A stretch of DNA of 47,057 nt from Aliivibrio sifiae. GTDB taxonomy: Bacteria > Pseudomonadota > Gammaproteobacteria > Enterobacterales > Vibrionaceae. The stretch is from the NCBI RefSeq assembly GCF_002954715.1, contig NZ_MSCP01000001.1, forward strand, positions 80,966 through 128,022, in the 5' to 3' direction. The notes under the pieces were generated by a model. That model worked only from the letters and a program-made list of their open reading frames with translations, ran no database searches and was not told the DNA's origin. Made by a program: the position numbers and the translations under genes. Every line of letters starts with the position of its first letter. The stretch's first letter is position 1. This document shows, piece by piece, positions 44,875 to 47,057 of this stretch.

Positions 44875-45828
44875 TTATAAACCATGTTTGATTATAACCA
44901 TCAGAGTGCTTTGAAGGATTAGCCAGATAGCTATTCTCCAACTTAAAAAACGATGTATTTGTGCTAAATGAATCGCAGAAGGTGCGATTTTTCCTCCAAG
45001 TTTTGGCCTACTGATTTTCTTGCCCTGATAAATAACAGGACCGCCCATAGAAAGCTCAAATTTTTTGCCGATAATGATAAGTAGCCATGCATTATTTTTA
45101 TTTGACCAGCTTTTTTTCTGTTGTTTAAGTGCATGAAGAGCAATTTGAAAATGTTTCCCTAAAAGGCATAAAAGGCTAAAAATCTTTAAAGGAATAAAAT
45201 CTAGAATAGTTTGAATGGTTAATGCAGGAATACCAAATGGCCTAAATGTATCTCTTGACGGTGACCAAGCACGAGCTAATTCTAAAGATAAGCGATAAAT
45301 AAAAGCCCCGATCCCTCCAGCAATACCATACCAGAACAGCACGCCAATTACGGTTCGTGCATAACCTAAAACCATTGTCTCTGCACTTGCTTTACCTAAG
45401 CCTAAAAGGGAAAGTGGTTCAACATCTCTATTTAACCAAGGCATTAAAATCGTTTTTGCTTCTTTTTTATCTTCTTGGTTTATTGCTTGTATCGTATTTT
45501 TACAAAGTTTTTCGACACCTCGCCATTCCAAGGAAATTAAAAGTAATCCTAGATTAAATAATGGCAGGTTCCAGATGAGAGGTAATGCAGCAATATAAAC
45601 AATAATGGTAGGGGTAATCATTAACGCCCAAGCAAGCGAGCCAGAAATTAAACGTTGTTGATAAGATCGAGCAGTATTTACCTTTGTGGAGAGTAACTCT
45701 GCGAATTTACGCCAAATAGTCATTGGGTGAGCGTGAGCTGGAATAGGTAAGAGTAAATGAAATAATAAAGCCCCCCATAAAACTAATAGGGAGTAATCTG
45801 CAATCAATAAAGAGAATTTATCAAGCAT
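44875..45828 (-). CDS. Divergent CobD/CbiB-like membrane protein
   Basis: A 317-residue polytopic membrane protein related to the cobalamin biosynthesis protein CbiB/CobD family. EWRGVEKLCKNTIQAI (about 100-115) and the helix region ETMVLGYARTVIGVLFWYGIAGG (about 150-172) occupy positions of CbiB motifs. The usual CbiB motif around EN-x-SDG-x-x-APLF is replaced by LGYARTVIGVLFW, so the adenosylcobinamide-phosphate synthase activity is doubtful. No other corrinoid synthesis gene is present. It lies between mtnN and the TRIC gene. Its real function is unknown. Confidence 0.65.
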   Translation of the reverse strand: MLDKFSLLIADYSLLVLWGALLFHLLLPIPAHAHPMTIWRKFAELLSTKVNTARSYQQRLISGSLAWALMITPTIIVYIAALPLIWNLPLFNLGLLLISLEWRGVEKLCKNTIQAINQEDKKEAKTILMPWLNRDVEPLSLLGLGKASAETMVLGYARTVIGVLFWYGIAGGIGAFIYRLSLELARAWSPSRDTFRPFGIPALTIQTILDFIPLKIFSLLCLLGKHFQIALHALKQQKKSWSNKNNAWLLIIIGKKFELSMGGPVIYQGKKISRPKLGGKIAPSAIHLAQIHRFLSWRIAIWLILQSTLMVIIKHGL

Positions 45829-45860
45829 GAATGTATATAACTATAGTCAAAAGGAAAAAT

Positions 45861-45890
45861 ATCGAACTAACTAATCTTAGCTAGTTCGAT
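45861..45890 (-). terminator. Terminator of mtnN
   Basis: ATCGAACTA-A-CTAA pairs with TTAG-C-TAGTTCGAT with a single internal mismatch. On the minus strand it is followed by ATTTTTCCTTTT. It lies 11 bases after the mtnN stop and separates it from the CbiB-like gene. Confidence 0.8.
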
Positions 45891-45901
45891 AAAGGGGGCA
45901 A

Positions 45902-46597
45902 TTATTTTAACAATGCAACCATCTTAATCACCATTTCTGATGAACTTTGTGCAGCAAGAGGTAAAAATTCTTCAAAACTCATTGGTGATTCTTTATCTGC
46001 TACATCAGAAATTGCACGAACAACGACAAATGGTACTTCAAATTGATGACAAGTTTGAGCAATTGCAGACGCTTCCATTTCCACAGCAATAACAGAAGGG
46101 AAATGAGAACGAATAAACGCTTGGCGTTCAGGAGTGCATACAAAAGCATCACCAGTACAAATCAAACCACGAACAGCGTGTTTATTTTCCATTTGTGTTA
46201 ATGCTTGCTCTGCCACAGACATTAGTTTTTCATCTGCAATAAAAGCCGCTGGTTGCTGTGCCATTTGTCCCATTTCGTAACCAAAAGCAGTAACGTCTGC
46301 ATCATGGTGACGAACTTCTGTTGAGATAACTACGTCACCTAAGCTTAATGATGAGTCGAAACCACCCGCAGAACCAGTATTAAATACAAGATCTACATTA
46401 TGATCAGAAATTAACAAGGTAGTACCTACTGCTGCTGCAACTTTACCAATGCCTGATTGCAATAGAACAACATCAGTTCCTGAAAGTGTACCAGTATGAA
46501 ACGTACAACCTGCCTTTATAGTTGTTGTTAATCCTTCAATTTGTTCTTTAAGGATGGCAACTTCTTGTTCCATTGCACCGATAATGCCGATTTTCAT
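45902..46597 (-). CDS. mtnN: 5'-methylthioadenosine/S-adenosylhomocysteine nucleosidase
   Basis: The enzyme (Pfs) removes adenine from methylthioadenosine, S-adenosylhomocysteine and 5'-deoxyadenosine; its product S-ribosylhomocysteine feeds LuxS and autoinducer-2. It has 231 residues, as in E. coli (232). Motifs include [22 protein letters not shown], the substrate-binding [10 protein letters not shown], and the catalytic Asp in RAISDVAD. The frame extends 29 codons upstream to 46684, but that part does not resemble the family; the ATG at 46597 gives the normal N-terminus. Confidence 0.97.
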   Translation of the reverse strand: MKIGIIGAMEQEVAILKEQIEGLTTTIKAGCTFHTGTLSGTDVVLLQSGIGKVAAAVGTTLLISDHNVDLVFNTGSAGGFDSSLSLGDVVISTEVRHHDADVTAFGYEMGQMAQQPAAFIADEKLMSVAEQALTQMENKHAVRGLICTGDAFVCTPERQAFIRSHFPSVIAVEMEASAIAQTCHQFEVPFVVVRAISDVADKESPMSFEEFLPLAAQSSSEMVIKMVALLK

Positions 46598-46765
46598 GTG
46601 TGTATCTCGATAAAAGTTTGAATAGAAAATGATTGTAACATAGCTATTAAAGAGTGAGGAGCTAAGAGTAATTAGGTTAATCACGTATAAAAAGGTATTT
46701 TTAGTTTGATATTCCCCCGTATTGTTTAATTATCATTCGAACGATATTTTTTTTAATAAAAAGCC

Positions 46766-46793
46766 TTGCACGAAAATCTGAATTGCCTATACT
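46766..46793 (+). promoter_or_regulatory. rRNA operon promoter (P1-like)
   Basis: TTGCAC (46766-46771) and TATACT (46788-46793) are spaced by 16 bases. A GCGC discriminator follows, typical of stringently controlled rRNA promoters, and an AT-rich stretch at 46743-46760 resembles an UP element. Confidence 0.88.
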
Positions 46794-47057
46794 GCGCATC
46801 CACTGACACGGAGCGAGTGATTCAAATCACAGTTTGCCTTGTTAGTTTGCTCTTTAAAAATTTGAAACCTATTAATCTGTGTGGGCACTTGTGAGTTGAT
46901 AATCACTAGTTTGCTTTTACTTCTCGAAGTAAGACAAACAAAATAATCAATGAACTGAGTGACTACACAAAATTACTTTTATGTAACAATCAGTATTAAT
47001 CATTGAGCCGGTTTTGTTTCTGCTTCTCTTTACGGAAAAGCCAGAGCAACCAAAAAA
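46794..47057 (+). other. 16S rRNA leader, gene starts beyond the window
   Basis: The transcribed leader of an rRNA operon. It contains boxB/boxA and a TTACTT-CTCG-AAGTAA hairpin near 46918. The rest is non-coding leader probably involved in RNase III processing. The mature 16S 5' end is not reached. The bases between mtnN and the promoter (46598-46765) show no further gene. Confidence 0.85.
46817..46890 (+). promoter_or_regulatory. rRNA leader antitermination signals
   Basis: GTGATT-CA-AATCAC (46817-46830) is a boxB-like hairpin. TGCTCTTTA (46848-46856) is boxA, where Nus factors load. A boxC-like AATCTGTGTGGGCAC follows near 46874-46888. Order and sequence match E. coli rrn leaders. Confidence 0.85.

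Noticed and set aside
46598-46684. N-terminal extension of the mtnN frame
   Set aside because: The extra 29 residues do not fit MtnN, whose family start is [13 protein letters not shown].

Overview
The window is AT-rich gamma-proteobacterial chromosomal DNA. Gene content, gene order and protein similarity point to the Vibrionaceae, most likely Aliivibrio (V. fischeri group). The run acnB ... glnK-amtB-fbpABC-[chitobiose operon]-chiS-rsmC-hemL-erpA-vexGH-M23 peptidase matches, from memory, the V. cholerae chromosome I segment around VC0604-VC0630. I could not run a database comparison. No insertion sequence, phage, CRISPR array or obvious foreign island was seen.

Layout. (1) 1-181: a decayed tRNA-Asp-like sequence followed by a strong terminator, probably the tail of an rRNA/tRNA operon. 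(2) 297-2555: a secreted patatin-type phospholipase with its own outer-membrane barrel (type Vd/PlpD-like). (3) 2777-9674: acnB and yacL, usually neighbours, separated by a minus-strand glycerate module (glycerate kinase, GntP-type permease, CdaR-type regulator). (4) 9709-11488: the nitrogen module glnK-amtB, with a sigma54 promoter and an NtrC-like site embedded in the yacL terminator. (5) 11515-15404: a ferric-iron ABC importer, fbpABC, with a promoter and Fur-like box. (6) 15446-33787: the chitin-disaccharide programme on the minus strand. A ten-gene run (binding protein, two permeases, two ATPases, GH9 glucosaminidase, glucosamine kinase, GH20 hexosaminidase, chitobiose phosphorylase, sugar-phosphate mutase) lies downstream of the sensor gene chiS. 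A 617-bp regulatory region between them carries a SlmA-type palindrome and an array of other dyads. (7) 33952-38358: rsmC, an AI-2E-family membrane protein, a 35-codon small membrane protein, hemL, and divergent erpA with an IscR type 1 site over its promoter. (8) 38453-44035: a two-gene RND efflux system (vexGH-like) and a convergent M23 endopeptidase. (9) 44220-46597: TRIC-family channel, divergent CbiB-like protein, and mtnN. (10) 46766-47057: a strong rRNA-type promoter and the 16S leader with boxB/boxA; the 16S gene itself begins beyond the window. The segment therefore appears to be bounded by two rRNA operons pointing the same way.

How it works together. The chitin block forms a complete route for disaccharides. 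The periplasmic binding protein and ABC importer bring in (GlcNAc)2 and probably (GlcN)2. ChbP phosphorolyses diacetylchitobiose, the mutase probably feeds GlcNAc-1-P into GlcNAc-6-P, and the GH20 enzyme hydrolyses beta-GlcNAc ends. The GH9 enzyme plus glucosamine kinase handle de-acetylated units. ChiS senses the binding protein and controls the operon. The flanking modules (nitrogen, iron, Fe-S, glycerate) each carry recognisable control sites. The most useful observations beyond routine annotation are regulatory: the terminator that doubles as an NtrC dyad, the helically phased dyads and SlmA site upstream of the chitobiose operon, the possible small RNA there, the IscR site at erpA, the pseudo-tRNA, and the unannotated 35-residue cysteine-rich membrane protein.
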